In this document: in pieces, positions 33,200 to 45,117 of the stretch
Numbering within the stretch: position 1 is the stretch's first letter
How the letters are laid out: the number at the start of each line of letters is the position of its first letter
Assembly (NCBI GenBank): GCA_030035585.1
Contig: CM057462.1
Location: 120,089,234 to 120,153,233 of the forward strand
Direction: 5' to 3'
From: Dugong dugon
Taxonomy: Eukaryota; Chordata; Mammalia; Sirenia; Dugongidae
Length of the DNA stretch: 64,000 nucleotides
Notes under the pieces: model-generated
Told to the model about the DNA's origin: nothing
Databases searched by the model: none
Seen by the model: only the letters and a program-made list of their open reading frames with translations
Made by a program: the position numbers and the translations under genes

Positions 33200-36100
33200 C
33201 ATTGTGTGTATGTACCACAGTTTGTTTATCTATTCATCTGTTGATGGGCATCTAGGTTGTTTCCATCTTTTTGTTATTGTGAACAGTACTGCAATGAATA
33301 TGGGTATGTGTATGTCTATTCGTGTGATGGCTCTTATTTCTCCAGGATATATTCCTAGGAGAGGGATTGCTGGATCATATGGCATTTCTATTTCTGGCTT
33401 TCTAAGGAAACGCCATATCATTTTCCAAAATGGTTGTATCGTTTTGCATTCCCACCAGCAGTGCATAAGAGTTCCTATCTCCCCACAGCCTCTCCAACAT
33501 TTGTTATTTCCAGTGTTTTTGATTAGTGCCAGTAATTCTGGGGTGAGATGGTATCTCACTGTGGTTTTAATTTGCATTTCTCTAATGGCTAGTGATCGCG
33601 AGCATTTCCTCATGTGTCGGCTGCTTGAATGTCTTCTTTGGTGAAGTGTCTGTTCATTCCCTTTGCCCGTTTTTTAACAGGATTATTTGTCTTTTTGTTG
33701 TAGAGGTGTTGGATTTGCTTGTAGATTCTAGAGATTAGAACTTTGTCTGACTTGTAATGTCCAAAATTTTTTCCCAGTCTGTAGGTTCTCTTTCTACTCT
33801 TTTGGTGAAGTCTTTTGATGGGCATAAGAGTTTAATTTTTAGAAGATCCCAGTAGTCTAGCTCATCTTCTGGGGTTAATATGTCATTGGTTATGGTTTCT
33901 ATCCTCTTAATGCTGTGCATTAGGGCCTCTAGAGTTGATCCTATTTTTTCTTCTATGAACTTTATAGTTTTTGGCTTTATATTTAGGTCTTTGACTCATT
34001 TTGAATTAGTTTTTGAATATGGTGGGAGGTATGGGTCCTGTTTCATTTTTTGTGCAGATGGACATCCAGTTTTGCCAGGACCATATGTTAAAAAGACTAT
34101 CTTTTCCCCATTTGTTGAACTTTGGGCCCTGTCAAAGATCAGGTGACCATAGGTGGATGAATTTACATCTCGGTTCTCAATTCTGTTCCATTGGTCAATG
34201 TGTCTGTTGTTGTACCAGTACCAGGCTATTTTGACTACCGTAGCCGTATAGTAGGTTCTGAGGTCAGGTAGTGTGAGTCCTCCTACTTTATTCTTCTTCT
34301 TCAATACAGCTGTACTTATCCAGGGCTTCTTCCCTTTCTGTATAAAGTTAGTGATTACTTTTTCCATCTCTTTAAAGAATGTTATTGGTATTTGGATCAG
34401 GATTGCATTGCATTTGTAAACTGCTTTGGGCAGAATTGTCATTTTTACAATGTTGAGTCTACCTATCCATGAGCATGGTATGTTTTTCCATTTACATAGA
34501 TCCCTTTGGGTTTCATGCAGTAGTGTTTTGTAGTTTTCTTGGCATAGGTCTTTTACATCCTTGGTTAGATTTATTCCTAAGTATTTTTTTTTAGGGGTGT
34601 CTTAGTTATCTAGTGCTGCTATAACAGAAATACCACAAGTGGATGGTTTTAACAAAGAGAAATTTATTTCTTCACAGTAAAGTAGGCTAAAAGTCCAAAT
34701 TCAGGGTGTCAGCTCCAAGTGAAGGCTTTCTCTCTCTCGGCCTTCTCATCAGTGTTCCCCCGGACTAGGAGCGTCTCTGTGCAGGGACCCTGGTCCAAAG
34801 GACATGCTCTGCTCTCAGCACTGTTTTCTTGATGGTATGAGGTCCCCTGTCTCAGTGCTCACTTCTGTCTTTTATATCTCAAGAGACTGCCTCAGGACAC
34901 AATTCAGTCTTGTAAATCAGGTCCCACCCTACCAACACAACTGCCACCCACCCTCCCTCACCAACAGCGTAGAGGCAGGTTTACAACATACAGGAAAACC
35001 ACACTGTACCAGGAATCATGGCCTAGCCAAATTGATACATACATTTTTTGGGGGATATAATTCAAACCATGACAAGGGGCTATTATAAATGGTATTGCTT
35101 TCCTGATCCTTTTCATCATTCTCTTTATTGGTATATAGGAATCCAACCGATTTTTGTATGTTTATCTTGTATCATGCTATTCTGCTGAATCTTTCTATTA
35201 GTTCCAGTAGTTTTTGCATGGAGTCTTTACGGTTTTCTATGTAGAGTATCATTTCATCTGCAAACAGGGACAGTTTAACGTCTTCATTTCCAATTTGGAT
35301 GCCCTTTATTTCTTTTTCTTGCCTTATTGCTCTAGCTAGGGCTTCCAGCACAATGTTAAATAGGAATGGAGATAAAGGGCATCATTGTGTTGTTCCTGTT
35401 CTCAAGGGGAATGTTTTCATCCTCTCTCCATTAAGAATGATGTTGGCTATTGGTTTTGCATAGATGCCCTTTATTATGTTGAGAAATTTCCATTCTATAC
35501 CTATTTTATTGAGAGTTTTTATCAGGAATGGGTGTTGGACTTTGTCAAATGCCTTTTCTGCATCAATTGAGATAATCATGTGATTCTATTCTTTACTTTT
35601 ACTTATGTGGTGGATTACATTGATTTTCTGATGTTGAACCGTTCTTGCATACCTGGTATGAATACTACTTGGTCATGGTGTATTATTTTTTTGATATGAT
35701 GCTGAATTCTATTGGCTAGAATTTTGTTCAGAATTTTTGCGTCTATATTCATGGGAGATACTTTTCTGTAATTGTCTACTTTTGTGGCATCTTTGCCTGG
35801 TTTTGGTATCAGGGTTATGCTGGCTTCGTAAAATGAATTCGGAAGTATCCCTTCCTTTTCTGTGTTCTGAAATAGTTTGAGTAGTTCTGGTATAAGCTCT
35901 TCTATGAATGTTTGGTAGAATTATCCAGTGAAGCCATCTGGGCCAGGACTTTTTTTGTCAGGAGTGTTTTTATTACCTTTTCAATCTCTTCTCTTGTTAT
36001 GGGTCTGCTCAGATTTTCAACATCGTTTTGTGTTAGTTTGGGTAGGTACTGTGTTTCTAGAAATTCATCCATTTCCTCTAGGTTTTCAAGTATGTTGGAG

Positions 36101-37270
36101 TATAGTTTTTCATAATACTGTTATAATCCTTTTTATTTCAGTTGGGTCTGTTGTAATGTCCCCCATTTCATTTCTTATTTGGGTTATTTGTGTCCTCTCC
36201 TGTTTTTCTTTTGTCAGTCTGGCCAGGTGTTTGTTGATTTTGTTGATCCTTTCCAACAATCAGCTTTTGGTTTTGTTGATTCTTTCTATTGTTTTTCTAT
36301 TCTCTATTTCATTTATTTCTGCTCTTATCTTTATTATTCCTTTCTTCTAGTGGCTGTAGGCTCTTTTTGCTGTTCTCTTTCTATTTGTTGGAGTTCTGTA
36401 GTTAATGTTTTGATTTTGTCTGTTTCTTTTTTGATGTGTGCATCTATTGCTATAAATTGTCCTCTGAGGACTGCCTTTGCTGTGTCCCAAAGGTTTTGAT
36501 ATGATGTGTTTTCATTCTCGTTTGATTCTAGGAATTTTTTGATTCCATTTCTGATTTCTTCTATTACCCAGTGATGTGCAAGCAGGGTGCTACTCAGTTT
36601 CCATGTAATTGATTTTTTTTCCTTGCTCTTCCTGTTGTTAATTTCTAGTTTGATGGTGTTGTGGTCAGAGGAGATACTTTGTATTATCTCAGCGTTTTTG
36701 ATCTTGTTGAGGATAGCTCTGTGGTGTAAGATGTGGTCTATTCTGGAGAATGTTCCATGTGCAGTGGAAATGAATGTATACATTGCAGCTGTTAGGTGTA
36801 GTGTTCTATATATGTCTATGAGGTCAAGTTGGCTAATTGTGCCCTTTAGGTCTTCTGTATCTTTGCTGAGTTTCTTTTTAGATGTTCTGTCCTTTACTGA
36901 GAATGTGTGTTGAAGTCTCCTACTAGTATTGTGGAACTGTCAATTTCTCTTTCCAGTGCTGTTAGAGTATTTGGGAGGCCTGTCATTGGGTGTGTAGATG
37001 TTTATTATGGTTATGTCTCCATGGTGGATCGCCCCTTAATCATTATATAGTGTCCTTCTTTGTCTTTTATGTAGATTTTGTTTTAAAGTCTATTTTATCT
37101 GAGATTAGTATTGCCATTCCTGCTCTTTTTTGGTAGCTGTTTGCTTGTTTTTTTTTTCCCAACCTTTGATTTTTAATAAATTTACATCTTTGTTTCTAAG
37201 ATGTATCTCTTGTAGACAGCATATTGATGGATCCTGTTTTTTTTTTTTTTTTTAATCTATTCTGTCACTC
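33200..37270 (-). pseudogene. L1 ORF2 pseudogene (endonuclease plus reverse transcriptase)
   Basis: Fragments follow ORF2 order on the minus strand. The N-terminal endonuclease is near 37270-36330: a 149-codon frame at 36334-36783 contains the FSRIDHILHH and SDHNTIKLEI stretches that hold the catalytic SDH. The reverse transcriptase is near 35380-35579 ([17 protein letters not shown], the RT palm A motif). The C-terminal region is 33996-34442 (LPDLRTYYTATVVKIAWYW) and 33230-33613 ([18 protein letters not shown], a cysteine-rich motif). Intact L1 ORF2 is about 1,275 codons; here the longest piece is about 149, so no enzyme can be made. The LTR at 34598 splits it between RT and C-terminus. Confidence 0.9.
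34598..35074 (-). mobile_element. MaLR-like solo LTR inside L1 ORF2 (antisense)
   Basis: The 477-bp LTR runs TGTCTTAGTT to AACCATGACA on the + strand and belongs to the same family as the provirus LTRs at 15638 and 17129. A perfect 5-bp duplication AGGGG at 34593-34597 and 35075-35079 shows it arrived after the L1. LTR-LTR recombination removed any interior. Confidence 0.93.
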
Positions 37271-37779
37271 TCCATCTCTCTATGGGTGAATTTAGGCCAT
37301 TTACATTCAGTGTAATTACTGATAGGTGTGAGTTTATTGCTGTCATTTTGTAGTGCTTTTTTTTGTGGTGCTGATGGTTTCTTTGTTCCTCTAGCTCTCC
37401 TGTGCTGAATTCCTTCTGTTTGTGGATTTTTTTTTTCCATTTCTTTTGTTTTTGTAGGTTTTATTTTTACTGAGACTTTATGTTTTTCTTCTTTATTTTG
37501 ATAAGTAGGTTTGTTAACTTTCTTTGTGATTACCTTGAAATTTACCCTTATCTTCCTAGGTTTGAACCAGTCTATTATTAGTTGGTATCACCTTGCCTTC
37601 CTCTCCATTAGAAGATTCTATACCAATACCATTTATTCCCTCTTTTATTGTTCTGATGTTGTTTTCATTTACCGATTAACCTCTCTGATTCACTGTTGTA
37701 ATTCTTTCGGTTTTGGATAGTCCTTAAGTGTTCATTTCCTAGGTTGGTTTCTGGCTAGTACAATCCCATGTCCTAGATT

Positions 37780-38880
37780 CAGCCTGTGGTCCGATGTTGT
37801 TTGCTCTCAGGTCAAAGGACTCCCTTTAATAAGTCTGGTAAGGTTGGTTTAGTTTTTACATAGTCCCTTAATTTCTCTTTATCTGGAAATGACCTAATTT
37901 CACCGTCATATGTGAAAGAGAGTTTTGCGAGATATATTATTCTTAGTTGGCTTTTTTTTTCTTTCAAGGTTTTATGTATGTCATCCCATTGCCTTCTTGC
38001 CTGCATGGTTTCTGCCGAATAATCCGAGCTTAGTCTTATTGTTTCTCCTCTGTATGTGACTTTTTGTTTTTCTCGAGCTGCTCTCAGGATTCTTTGTCTT
38101 TGGTTTTAGTGAGTGTGATCATGATATGCCTTGGTGACTTTTCTTTTGGGGTCTATCCTATATGGGGTTCATTGAGCTTCTTGGATGGTCAGCTTTTCAT
38201 CTTTCATGATATTAGGGAAGTTTTCTATCAACAATTCTTCAATGATCCTCTCTTTGTTACCTGTTTTCTCCTCCCTTCTGTAACTCCGATCACTCACAGA
38301 TTTTTGCTTTTGATCATATCCCACATAATTCTCAGGGTTTCTTCATTATTCTTCGGTCTTTTTTCTGATTTTTCCTCAAGCTGATTTGTAGCCAAGTGTT
38401 TGTCTTCAATTTCACTGATCCTGTCTTCCACCGTTTCAAACCTGTTCCTCAGCCCTTCTATGATACTGTCCGTTTCTGAAATCTTGTTGTTTATCTTTTG
38501 GATTTCTAATTGTTATGTTTGTATGATTTCTAGTTGTGAATTTATTTTAGTATTTTGTTCCTGTATTATTTTCTTGAATTCTTCCATTTTTTTGTTGCAT
38601 TTTCCATGAATTTGTCTGCCTTTTCCATGAATTTGTTTATTTTTTCCTCATTTTTGTCTGCTTTTTGCTTCAACTCTTGGATAAGTTTGAATATTAAAGA
38701 AATTTGAATTCCCTATCAGGTAGTTCTAGTGCCTTTTCTTCTACTGGAAAGTCATCTGGTGTTTTATTTTGGACACCTACTGGAACCATCCTGTCTTGTT
38801 TTTGTATGTTTTGATATTGTCTGCTTTCTTCGGGGCATTCAGTAGTTATTTTCCTCATTTATTGATTGTATATTTGTTTC
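37780..38880 (-). pseudogene. L1 ORF1 pseudogene (RNA-binding chaperone protein)
   Basis: The minus strand encodes an L1 ORF1 remnant. The N-terminal lysine-rich coiled-coil zone is about 38860-38560, and the C-terminal domain is about 38090-37800, where a 64-codon frame (37812-38006) carries QARRQWDDIHKTLKEK and KLSFTYDGEIRSFPDKEKLR. ORF1p normally trimerises through the coiled coil and coats L1 RNA. At least several stops break it here. The start is inferred and low-confidence. Confidence 0.75.
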
Positions 38881-38989
38881 ATCTTTGTTTGTTTGTTTTA
38901 TTTGGTTATGTCTGAGCAGGTGGGCTGTGCATTCTTTGTTGTTTGCTTGTCTGTGGGCCTGATAATTTTCACCTTCTTCTCCAATGGGC

Positions 38990-40290
38990 AGGGTCAGTCA
39001 CTCAGGTATGGTACAGCAGGTCAGGTCCAGCTGAACAGGAGTTGCTGGGAATGGTTGTTTGTGGCAAGTACTAGGGCTGACAGGGCAGGCCGGGAATCAG
39101 TGCAGGGCAGGATCTGGTAGGTTGTGCCTGAGCTGCTTTGGGCTGTGATGTTCAGCACACAGTGCAGGTAGGCAGGAAGGAGAGGGAGATTGTGACATGT
39201 GGAGCTAAGATGGGTATGGGAAAGAGAAGAGAGTGGAGGGAGGAACAGGAGCCAAAAATATACACACAAACATAAAAGAGTGGTAAGGGAGCTTGCTATT
39301 GGAGTGGAGAGATGAGAGACTAAGAAATGGAGAAAAACAAAAATGAAAAAAAGGAAAAGGTTAAAAGAAAAAAATGAATAAGTGGAGAAACTGGAAATGA
39401 AGAAAGACAAAAGGGGAAAAAGAGAGAGAAGAAAACAAAACAAAGAAAAAAAAAAAAAATGCCCCCAGGGATGTCACTGTGCGTCTGTGCAGAGTAAGGA
39501 AGTATCTCCTAAGCCGCGCAGAACTGCCTGGCCAGAAGGGGCTCCCAAGCAGAGGAAAGAAGAAGAAAACAAACAAACAAATCAAACAGAAGAAATCAGA
39601 ACAAACAAAGGATAACAACAAAAAGCCCCAGGCGTCCCTCCAGGACAGCGGCACAGGCTGGGAAGTAGTTCCACAGTCGAGCAGCACCTCGCAGCCCCCC
39701 AGGAAGAAGCAGAGATGGCCACGGAGCCAGGTATTGACAGAAAGTAGGGGCAGGTGGTGAGAGGTAAGGAAGAAATCTAATGAAGTGGAAAAAAGCAATA
39801 CCAGCAGCCAACAAATGGCACTCAGGGAGCTGGCCAATACAGACGGGTGGAATCCAAGCAACACCAGGGTGAAGCCAGTGCTTCCTGGCCAAGAGAACGT
39901 GCCACGGGAAGCAGAGGAGGCTGAGTGGCAGTGAAGAAGGGTAGGGGGTGAGAAAGTGTGTATTGTTGGTGACTGGTTGTTCTGCCTCCTGCTGGAAGCT
40001 CCGTGAAGCTGCTTTCTCGTACCCCTGTTCACTGATCTCTGATAGGTGTCCAAGATGGTGGATCTGTGCTGCGTTAGCCGATGGGGACCTCTGCATGTAT
40101 CTCTCGTTGCTCTCTGTTCTCTGTCAGTTTCTTATTCCATTCGGTGCTTGGCTGAGTTCTTTATCTCTTCATTTGATGCTTAGGATTTCAGGACTGATGT
40201 GTGACTCTGTTTGACTTAGCTTTTTCAGATCTTTGCTGTGGAGGGATGGCGTAGTGCTTCCGACTATAGCACCATGTGGCCCGGAAGTTG
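38990..40290 (-). promoter_or_regulatory. L1 5' UTR / internal promoter region
   Basis: The segment upstream of ORF1 is more GC-rich than the neighbouring DNA and ends at 40290 with 'gtggcccggaagttg' (complement of the L1 start). It includes a purine-rich stretch at about 39340-39460 that accounts for the large minus frame at 39361-40053. L1 5' UTRs hold an internal RNA polymerase II promoter; its sites here were not identified. Confidence 0.6.
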
Positions 40291-40394
40291 TGGCATATTC
40301 TTAAACAAGAAAACTCATGATATAAAAGGCAATCTTCGCTGCAGAAAGAGCCATCTATATACCTAATTAGGAGCTTTCTATTTTTATTTGTCCT

Positions 40395-40907
40395 CCATGT
40401 TTTTGTTTACTTTAAAGGGCCAGTCAAAAAAAAAGAAAAAACAAACCAAAAACCCATTGCCATTGAGTCGATTCCAACTCATAGTGACCCTATAGGACAG
40501 AGTAAAACTGCCTCTTAGGGTTTCCAAGGAGCAGCTGGTGAATTCAAACTGCCAACCTTTTGGTTCACAGCTGAGCTCTTAACCACTGCACTGCCAGGGC
40601 TCCTTTAAATGGCTAGATTGTAAATATTTTAGGTTTTTTTGGCCATACAGCCTCTGTCACAACTACTCATTGTAGCAGGAAAGCAGCTATAGACAATATA
40701 TAAACAAATAAATGTGGCTGTGTTCCAGAAAAACTTCATTTATGGACACTGGAATTTGAATTTCATATAATTTTTATACGTTACAAAATATTCTCCTTGT
40801 ATTTTTTCAACTGTTTAAAAACGTAAAAACCATTCTTAGATCACAGGACGCAAAAAATATGTGGCAGACCAGATTTGGCCCACAGCCCTTAGTGTGCCAA
40901 CCCACTG
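40395..40907 (+). mobile_element. hAT-Charlie type MITE, split by a SINE
   Basis: Same family as 28633-28855. It shows 'taaatattttaggttttttt', 'ggccatacagcctctgtcac', 'gtggctgtgttccagaaaaa' and the end 'agtgtgccaacccactg' at 40907. The left terminus is eroded. A SINE occupies 40424-40603. Confidence 0.75.
40424..40603 (-). mobile_element. AfroSINE-type SINE inside a hAT MITE (antisense)
   Basis: A-rich complement of the tail, 'cattgccattgagtcgattc', 'gagtaaaactgcctcttagg', 'aactgccaaccttttggttc' and head complement 'ctgccagggctcc'. The flanks TTTAAAGGGCCAG (40411-40423) and TTTAAATGGCTAG (40604-40616) form a 13-bp duplication with two mismatches. Confidence 0.9.
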
Positions 40908-41131
40908 GAGTCCCTGGATGGTGCAAATGGTTAAGCCCTCAGCTACTAACTGAAAGGGTGGCAGTTAGAACCCACCCAGAGGCTTTATGGATGAAAGGCC
41001 TGGTGATCTACTCCCAAAAAATCAGCCATTGGAAGCCCTATGGAGCACAGTTCTACCCTGACACACATCTGGTTGTCCTGAGTCACAGTTGACTCCACGG
41101 CAACCGGGTTGAGTTTGTTTGTTTGTTTTTC
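40907..41131 (+). mobile_element. SINE of the 'gagtccctgg' type with RTE 5'-like middle
   Basis: The head is GGAGTCCCTGGATGGTGCAA with B-box region 'ggcagttagaacccaccc'. The middle 'aaaggcctggtgatctact' with 'atcagccattggaagccc' resembles the RTE 5' region (55237-55285). The tail 'cctgagtcacagttgactcc' is RTE-like and the end is (GTTT)n at 41114-41131. It abuts the hAT end at 40907. Confidence 0.85.
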
Positions 41132-41167
41132 TGTCTGGGATATAACATGCCTATGCATTATAAAGGT

Positions 41168-41411
41168 TATTGTTAGGTGCCGTCCAGTCAGTTCCAACTC
41201 ATAGCAACCCTCTGCTCAAGAGAACGAAACATTACCTGGTCCTGCACCATCCTCACAGTCCTTGCTATGTTTGAACCCATAGCTGCAGCCACTGTGTCAG
41301 TCCATCGCGTTGAGGGTCTTCCTCTTTTTCTGCTGACCCTCTGCTTTACCAAGCATGATGTCCTTCTCCAGGGACGGTCCCTCCTGATGACGTGTCCCAA
41401 GTACATGAGAC
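41168..41411 (-). mobile_element. 5'-truncated RTE 3' end (antisense)
   Basis: Encodes, on the minus strand, the last part of the RTE frame (YLGHVIRRDRPW, KRGRPSTRWTDT, AMSWN), ending with the RTE 3' tail complement. The 9-bp duplication TATAAAGGT is perfect at 41159-41167 and 41412-41420. Total 244 bp. The 105-codon minus frame at 41188-41505 is therefore RTE plus flank. Confidence 0.92.
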
Positions 41412-41420
41412 TATAAAGGT

Positions 41421-44400
41421 AGGACAAGGGTTTGTCCTCTTTCCCAGTGAGAGGAGTGTGGGATCTTCCCTTAGAGCTGGACTGACTCCTGCTTCTCTGG
41501 GTCATGCCAGGGATAAGTTCTGGCTGTGCAGTGATGGGTGGGCTTGGGCTGCACCAAGGCGGGCTCCAGCTGTGCCAGGGTGGACTCTGAGTCTGATGTA
41601 TAGCTCTTTTGTTATCTTTTTCTTTTCTAGCATTATTGTCTCTTACAAAGAAGCTTTCATTTCAGTCGGTTGGTGTGATTTCATTTGCTCTTAGTGATGT
41701 TGCTGAATGGCCTGCCTCTTCTTCAGGGGTTCCTAGTAATGTAATCTTTTCAAAATTTTTCATTAAAGATCTAACATAATAAAATGCCTTAAGCAGTGAA
41801 TATAGTTTCCAGTAACAGAAGAGACATCCTGTCACAATTTAGAGCCTAAATTCCAGAATTGTTCCTGAAAGGACAAACTTTAGATCTAAGAATAAGTTTA
41901 AGTCATAAAGTTGGCAAATAGTCAAAATAGATCAACTTCCAGTTATTAACATTCTGAGCTGTATGCAAATTGACTGGAAACCAGATAAGGCATTGTTTAA
42001 GACTCGTTCTTTCTCTCCTGTCAATTGAAACACCAAAAGCTCTCTAGGAAACCAAAGAAACATGAATATTTGTAAAGCAATAAAAAAGATTGGAGTAAAC
42101 CTGTCTATTTTGCTTTTAATGCTGGGATATTCTTCCACATTCTTTCCAATGTTTTAATCAGTTTGAATCCAACTGCATTCATAACTTTCAAGAGTCTCCT
42201 CAAAGGCACTTCCCTGTAGATCAACAAGGTATGTCACCTTCATAGATTTTCACATCAATGAAAATTACCTCTTGATTATTTAAAACTTTTTCATCTTATT
42301 TTTGCCAGTAATCTTTCTAGAGTATATGATATTCTTACCTGCCTTATTAAACAAAAGACACTGTTCTCAGTTATTCGAGTGCATTATCATCACTAGATAA
42401 TGCCTGATGGAATGAAACTCTACTTTTCAGAGTTCTTTTTTCTTCCTATAGTTTTAGCAATCACTACCCAGTGGGACTCTTTCAAATATGCTAAGGTCAT
42501 CTCCTCTCTTTAAATGTGTTGCTTATAAATGATCAAACTTAATAGAGGTTGTGTGTTAAGTAAAATCAAGCAAGCTCTGAATGAATGAAGGTTTGAAAGC
42601 TCACCTAGGAAGTAGGGAACTGAGCTGGAGTGCTGTGGCTTTGGCAAGACCACTTCAGCATGCTTTCCAAAAAAATTCTGAGTGCATGTCCATGCAACAT
42701 AGAGTTAAGGATTAAACCTTGAAAGTGGGAATCTGACATCTAAAAAGTTTCTCTGGAATGTGTGTGTGTGTGTGTGTTTATTTAAAACCAACAATTTTCC
42801 AGGGACCGACAGAGAAAGGAATTACATAAACTTCGTGAAGGCAGGATTGTTATTGCATGAGGGCAGGCTTTTGTGCTTTAAAACATTTGGTGACTGAATA
42901 AACGCACCTGTTCTTGCTGAATTCATTTCTCCTTTTCTTGTCTTTATACCAGGAATGGCCCTTCCTCATTTTGCTACGTGAATTTGTATTAATTCTTCAA
43001 GACTGTTTCTGGGTCAGTTCACCAAAAGTCAATTGTAGAAAGCCAATTTTCCACAAGGCCGATTTGCCAAATTTTCTTGTTTCTTTAGACTATTTATAAA
43101 GTTTACAGCAATTCACACTGGATAGGGTAGTTTTAATAGCTTTTTAAGATTCCTATAAACTTTTAGTTGATCAGTTTTCATAATAGCATGTTAAGGAATG
43201 TTTATCTCTGCCCAGCTTCCTGATGCTGCAGCTGGAAAGGGCTGGGTCAGACAGAGCGGATCCTCTACTCTACTAGGGGCAAAATAGACAGGAGAGTCAG
43301 CACAGCTCTTAAGACGTAGGTCTGAAAAACACATTCATGGAACATATATTTACAAAGAATATATTCTCAAATATAAATAATTTTTATAAATACGTTCTTT
43401 TTATAAATTAGAAGTTGCCTCTCTGTTCCCCTTTCTGCATTCCCCAGAAATTCTGTCTCTGTTTCTTCCCAGCTCCATCATCTCCTTCTCCCTGGGAGGG
43501 CTGTGCTGTGTGCTGACACTGCTCCTGTCTCTCCCCCAAAAGTAGCTCCTCACTCCATCCTTCTCCTTCCAGTGGCAGCAACAAGGAGCTGGGCCAGAGA
43601 CAAAGCCAACATTCCTTAAAATGCTAGCATGGAGACCAGATGAAAACTACCCCATTAAAACTAAATAGTGAAAAGAAACCAGTAAATTCAAAAACATGGC
43701 TCGTCAGATGATTAGACTACTTTTCTACAAAGTCTTCTCTGACTCTCCCGGGCTGCGTTGGTAGCTCCCTCCTCAGGGGTCCCATTGCGCCCTGCTCATA
43801 CCTCCATTACATCACTTATAGCATTCTATCTTAGTTATTTGATTTCATAAGTAGTTCAATGTCTAGATTCTTTATTCATTCAACAGTCATTTAATAAACA
43901 AAAATTTCCTTATTAAAAAAAAATTACTGTGAGATGACAGTGTGCCAGGTAGTGGCACAAATGCGGGGGATTAAGGTTAAATAAGACTGAGTTCCAGTCC
44001 AGAGCTCCCAGGCCTACAGGGGGTGGGCAGGGACCACATCTTACATATCTTTACATCCACCCCACCCCCAGGCCTGTGGCTGCCATAGACCATGCTCACT
44101 AGAAGTGCTGGGTGTATTGCAGGCCACCAGAAGAATTAGAACTACAAACCCCAAGTACATCATGGGTGTCTATAACAACATCCAAAACAACAGCAGAATA
44201 TAGCCCAAGTACAAGAGAGTTTATGAGATGGTTCTGAAGGCTACATTTCCTATTCACTAAAGTATTTAACGAGAAAGGGATAACTTAAGATGGCTTAGCA
44301 AGATGCACAGTATTCAGAATGTCATAACAAGGTAAAAAGATGGGATAGTCCTTGTATTTTAAGTTGAAACCCTAAACAAGCTACTTGCTTTTCAATTTAA

Positions 44401-44636
44401 ACTTTAGCAATCACAATTCAATAACTATTCTCAAAATCTGTCAGGATATAGTAAATGACCTGTAAGGTACAAATTCATCGAAAAAAATGTACTAATTCAG
44501 CTGTAAGCTAGTTCAAAGTATAACCTACCATTCTTAGGGTGATAAAAATTAAACAATGTTGACTCATTCCAGATTCAAGGTCTTACAGTTTTCACATGTC
44601 TGATCAAAAACATGCAGAAACACAGGCTAATTTAGG
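41421..44636. other. Repeat-poor DNA with a (TG)n microsatellite
   Basis: About 3.2 kb without a recognisable gene or young transposon. A (TG)n tract lies at 42759-42777. A C/T-rich patch at 43420-43600 is less AT-rich than its surroundings but has no clear exon. A 61-codon frame at 42914-43099 has no known domain. Confidence 0.5.
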
Positions 44637-44646
44637 AAGTTCAATA

Positions 44647-44857
44647 CCAAAAACCCACTGCCATCTAGTCAATTCCAACTCATAGTGACCCTACAGGACA
44701 GAGTAGAACTGCCTCATAGGGTTTGCGAGGCTGTAATCTTTATGGAAGCAGTCTGCCACATCATGCTCTCACAGAGCAGCTGGTGGGTTCAAACTGCAGA
44801 CCTTTCAGTTAGCAGCTGAGTGTTTAACCACTGTACCACCAGGGCTTTTTAAGAAAA
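44647..44857 (-). mobile_element. AfroSINE-type SINE with middle block (antisense)
   Basis: The complement contains 'cactgccatctagtcaattc', 'gtagaactgcctcatagggt', the extra block 'ggctgtaatctttatggaag' and head 'ccactgtaccaccagggc'. The 10-bp duplication AAGTTCAATA at 44637-44646 and 44858-44867 is perfect. Confidence 0.92.
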
Positions 44858-45117
44858 AAGTTCAATAGCATATACAAAATGATCACAACAAAACAGTTCA
44901 GATCCAACCCTCAGAATTTTTTTAAGGCTATATATACATTAGTCTGGATTTTGAAAAACAGAAATTGTGTTATTAGATATTCCTCCAAACAAACTTCCTT
45001 TAAAATAAACATCTTTAAAAATCTAGTATTGAATATACCACTCTAGGTTTGTGATTGCAAGTAAAAAGAAAGTAGGTAGTAATTAGGCTTGATTTTAGTT
45101 CATTTTCAGATGGCCTA

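Larger units (their letters stand above)
32150..40290 (-). mobile_element. Full-length but dead L1 (antisense)
   Basis: The order on the minus strand is 5' UTR (about 40290-38990), ORF1 (about 38880-37780), ORF2 (about 37270-33200) and 3' UTR (33200-32150), with a solo LTR inserted at 34598-35074. The total is about 7.6 kb without the LTR. TGGCATA begins at both 31754 and 40291, and the right copy reads TGGCATATTCTT before AA, fitting an L1 endonuclease site. The target duplication is therefore probable but imperfect, and spans the extra L1 tail at 31765-32149 too. ORFs are cut by many stops and frameshifts. Confidence 0.88.

Noticed and set aside
39361-40096. Overlapping 230- and 166-codon minus-strand frames
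   Set aside because: They lie in the L1 5' UTR, are low-complexity (Phe/Ser/Leu from purine-rich DNA), overlap in different frames and have no domain.
43420-43600. C/T-rich patch considered as an exon or CpG island
   Set aside because: Few CpG dinucleotides, no long frame and no paired splice sites that I could defend.
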